Below, piece by piece: positions 62,226 to 64,000 of a DNA stretch of 64,000 nucleotides. The stretch is taken from positions 225,224,085-225,288,084 of the forward strand of contig NC_134400.1 in the NCBI RefSeq assembly GCF_050003625.1, in the 5' to 3' direction. Position 1 is the first letter of the stretch, and the number at the start of each line of letters is the position of its first letter. The notes under the pieces are model-generated. The model was not told where the DNA came from and ran no database searches. It worked only from the letters and a program-made list of their open reading frames with translations. The position numbers and the translations under genes are program-made. This DNA is from Haematobia irritans (Eukaryota > Arthropoda > Insecta > Diptera > Muscidae).

Positions 62226-62576
62226 GGGAGCAACCGTCTTACAATGGTTCAAGCCCGCTTTGCATACAAACGGTTATGGATTCAATCCTAGTTTCGACTG
62301 AACACTATAAAGTTTTGCAACGGTGGATAGATAGGTGGATTACTCCCTCTGGAATGTTGGTGACATTTCTGAGTGTTTCAAACCTACTCTAAATTTTTCA
62401 TCGCAATTGGAAATGATGTTCAGGCTCGGCTATAAAAAGGAGATTCCTTGCCTTTGAGTTTCCTGCATGGAATCGGTGACATGGGAGAAGTTCAACACTG
62501 CTGTATCATAATGGACTGAATAGTCAAAGTAGGCCTGAAATAACAGGCTGCCACTATAGCTAACCAAAACTGTACC
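62226..62576 (+). repeat. tRNA-headed SINE, nearly complete
   Basis: Head with degenerate A box (CAATGGTTCAAGCCCGC) and B box GGATTCAATCC at 62278-62288. Then GTTTCGACTGAACACTATAA, GGTGACATTTCTGAGTGTTT, GGCTCGGCTATAAAAAGGAG, TTCCTGCATGGAATCGGTGA and ATCATAATGGACTGAATAGT, ending about 62576. Best reference copy in the window. Confidence 0.82.
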
Positions 62577-62689
62577 CGAATGTATCACAATTGGCAAAGT
62601 TCACCTTAAATGTGAGTATTAAAACCAGGATAACATTACCACCTTGCTATTTTAGCGAAATAATGTCAACTAAATACGGCCGAAATATA

Positions 62690-63510
62690 GAGGTTAAAAT
62701 AGAGGTTAAATTTTTATATGGAACACGTTTTGAGATATACTTATATTTTTAGATTTTTACTAGACGCCAGAATCATATCTCAAGCTAGAAATGTCCGCTT
62801 ATATCGTTGGATCTGTGATAAGTTAAGTGGTTATATATTTAGAAAAATTTAGCACATTTTCATCACGTTTTACAGTGATTCTTTGCCGGTGGAAAAGTGC
62901 CATCCGTTGAAATAACTTCAGGTTTCTCTTTATGCTCATAAAGGTGATACTTTAACGTAAGAATAAGATTAGAAGAAAAATGACAAAGTTATAAGCATAT
63001 TTTTTTGAAAATGTTTCATTTTTTAACCCTCTAATGCCCCAATTTTTTTTGCCAGCTGATTAAATTTTCAATGTTAACGACACTAAAGCAAGAGAACTAA
63101 GCAAGAAAAGTTTATACGGTAAAATTCAGCATATGCTGCAAAGCCTCTTGAATAGTTTCAAATAAGTTTTCTTTTTATTTTGCCCATTTTTGTTGTCTTA
63201 AGGTGTGTTTTACTAAAAACTTCCTTATTAAACGAAGCCCGCCTAAATGCGGGCTTAGGCTTTAGAGGGTTAAATATATTTTGAACCACTTAAATTATCA
63301 CAGATCCACATTTGTTCGATATAATCATAAATTTTTAGCTCGAGAAATGATTTTTCTAATGAAAAAAGGACAAAAAAATAAAAATATAAGGATATCTCAA
63401 AAACTGTTTCATTAAAAAATGTTAACCTCTATTTTCGAAGTCACTAGATGAAAATACATAAAAAGCAACATCTAATCAACTGTAAATTTTAGTGTAAACT
63501 AGTGTAGTTA
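62690..63510. mobile_element. Fold-back element interrupted by a TTAA MITE
   Basis: The left arm (GAGATATACTTATATTTTTA, ATATCTCAAGCTAGAAATGT, GGATCTGTGATAAGTTAAGT; about 62730-62830) is the inverse of the right arm (CCACTTAAATTATCACAGAT, TTTTTAGCTCGAGAAATGAT, AAGGATATCTCAAAAACTGT; about 63285-63410). The arms match over roughly 120 bp. A single-arm relative is at 28790-29095. Confidence 0.6.
63027..63269. mobile_element. piggyBac-like MITE, 243 bp
   Basis: Flanked by TTAA (63023-63026, 63270-63273). Inverted ends CCCTCTAATGCCCC and CCCTCTAAAGCCTAAGCC. Inserted between the arms of the fold-back element. Different end sequence from the MITE at 13554. Confidence 0.78.
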
Positions 63511-63689
63511 CTAATTGCTTTTTTACTTCTTTTCATTACAGATTGTTATGTTTTATCCGCGTGTATAAGGCCAAAGAAAAATAAACGAAAATAAATATTC
63601 ACTTCAACTCAACTTGTAATACTTCGATGGAATTTAATTTAATTCACACATTTAATAAATGTAGAAGTTATTGTATTAAATGATTTACG

Positions 63690-64000
63690 GGTTTCATTTC
63701 AACATATCGTTAAAAACGACAAAATTTTGTTGCTGGGACAGCAAACATTTGTAGTTGTTATAGCTGTAAATATGTTAGCTATTTGAACTAACGCAGTTTG
63801 CTATTTCAGCAGCGATATTTGTCAAAAACTTTTAGCAAACAAGTATGTTAATTCAGCAGCACTTGTTTGCTATTTTAACTGCAAAAAATGTTTGCTGTTT
63901 CAACTAACGAATGTTTGCTGAAACAACTACAAGCTACTGCTGTTCCTTTTTCAGCAAACAAATTCTGCTGTTTTAGCAAACATTTTTGTTATTATGAGTA
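63690..64000. repeat. GCTGTTTTAGCAAAC-family repeat, largest copy, runs off the window
   Basis: More than ten direct and inverted words of the type TTTGCTATTTCAGCAGCG, CAGCAGCACTTGTTTGCT, AATGTTTGCTGTTTCAACTA and TCTGCTGTTTTAGCAAACAT across 300 bp. The right edge is outside the window. Confidence 0.65.

Noticed and set aside
1..64000. CRISPR arrays, operons or bacterial origin
   Set aside because: Introns, TATA/Inr promoters, polyadenylation signals and fly transposons show a eukaryotic nuclear genome; the tandem arrays are minisatellites or transposon units without spacers.

Overview
The window is nuclear DNA of a higher fly, most likely a calyptrate (muscid-like) dipteran. The evidence is three RR-1 cuticle protein genes with arthropod TATA promoters, a fly-type TPPP/ringmaker gene, irritans-type mariners, and a tRNA-headed SINE plus MITE families that I recognise from memory as typical of muscoid flies. 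The DNA is AT-rich, and most of it is transposon-derived. Host genes occupy only about 3-4 kb. They are ringmaker (minus strand, 2840-3479 plus an upstream non-coding exon at about 3823-3847) and three intron-free cuticle genes: 43457-44248 (plus), 46946-47638 (minus) and 55689-56762 (minus). In Drosophila melanogaster, ringmaker and the Cpr72Ea/Eb/Ec cluster lie close together at 72E as far as I recall, so this looks like a conserved gene block stretched apart by transposons. Layout, left to right. 1-1348: 5' part of a Jockey/CR1-group non-LTR retrotransposon ORF2 (2A-like peptide, PHD-like finger, endonuclease) running off the left edge. 1439-2062: fold-back element and SINE. 2840-3850: ringmaker. 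6.9-8.1, 9.1-10.7, 17.0-18.1 and 20.5-21.4 kb: four dead mariner copies. 12.3-16.2 and 21.4-22.8 kb: nests of SINE, MITEs and long tandemly repetitive dispersed elements. 22.8-25.8 kb: apparently unique, gene-poor DNA. 25.8-29.1 kb: a hAT-type MITE, SINE pieces and a composite two-headed tRNA-like retroposon. 30.5-38.2 kb: an intact Ty3/gypsy LTR retrotransposon (31396-38015) inserted into an older repeat. 40.9-42.2 and 59.6-60.9 kb: two close copies of a DD37E Tc1/mariner element. 43.4-47.8 kb: two convergent cuticle genes with a copia remnant and a hairpin MITE between them. 49-51.3 kb: composite retroposon and an RTE endonuclease fragment. 52.8-53.8 kb: dispersed element with 153-bp units. 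55.7-56.8 kb: third cuticle gene. 57.4-58.9 kb: decayed Tc1 with about 210-bp inverted repeats. 61.2-64.0 kb: MITEs, a 21-bp perfect palindrome, a SINE and a fold-back element carrying a TTAA-flanked MITE. The youngest layer is the gypsy element. Its LTRs look identical apart from a 356-bp hAT-like MITE that jumped into the left one and made an 8-bp duplication. Gag and pol are open. They are joined by a textbook -1 frameshift signal: a TTTAAAC heptamer, a 6-nt spacer and a foldable H-type pseudoknot. The LTR also carries two perfect GAA-nn-TTC heat-shock-element-like palindromes just upstream of its TATA box. Coordinates of diverged repeats are approximate; those of elements with clear target-site duplications are exact.
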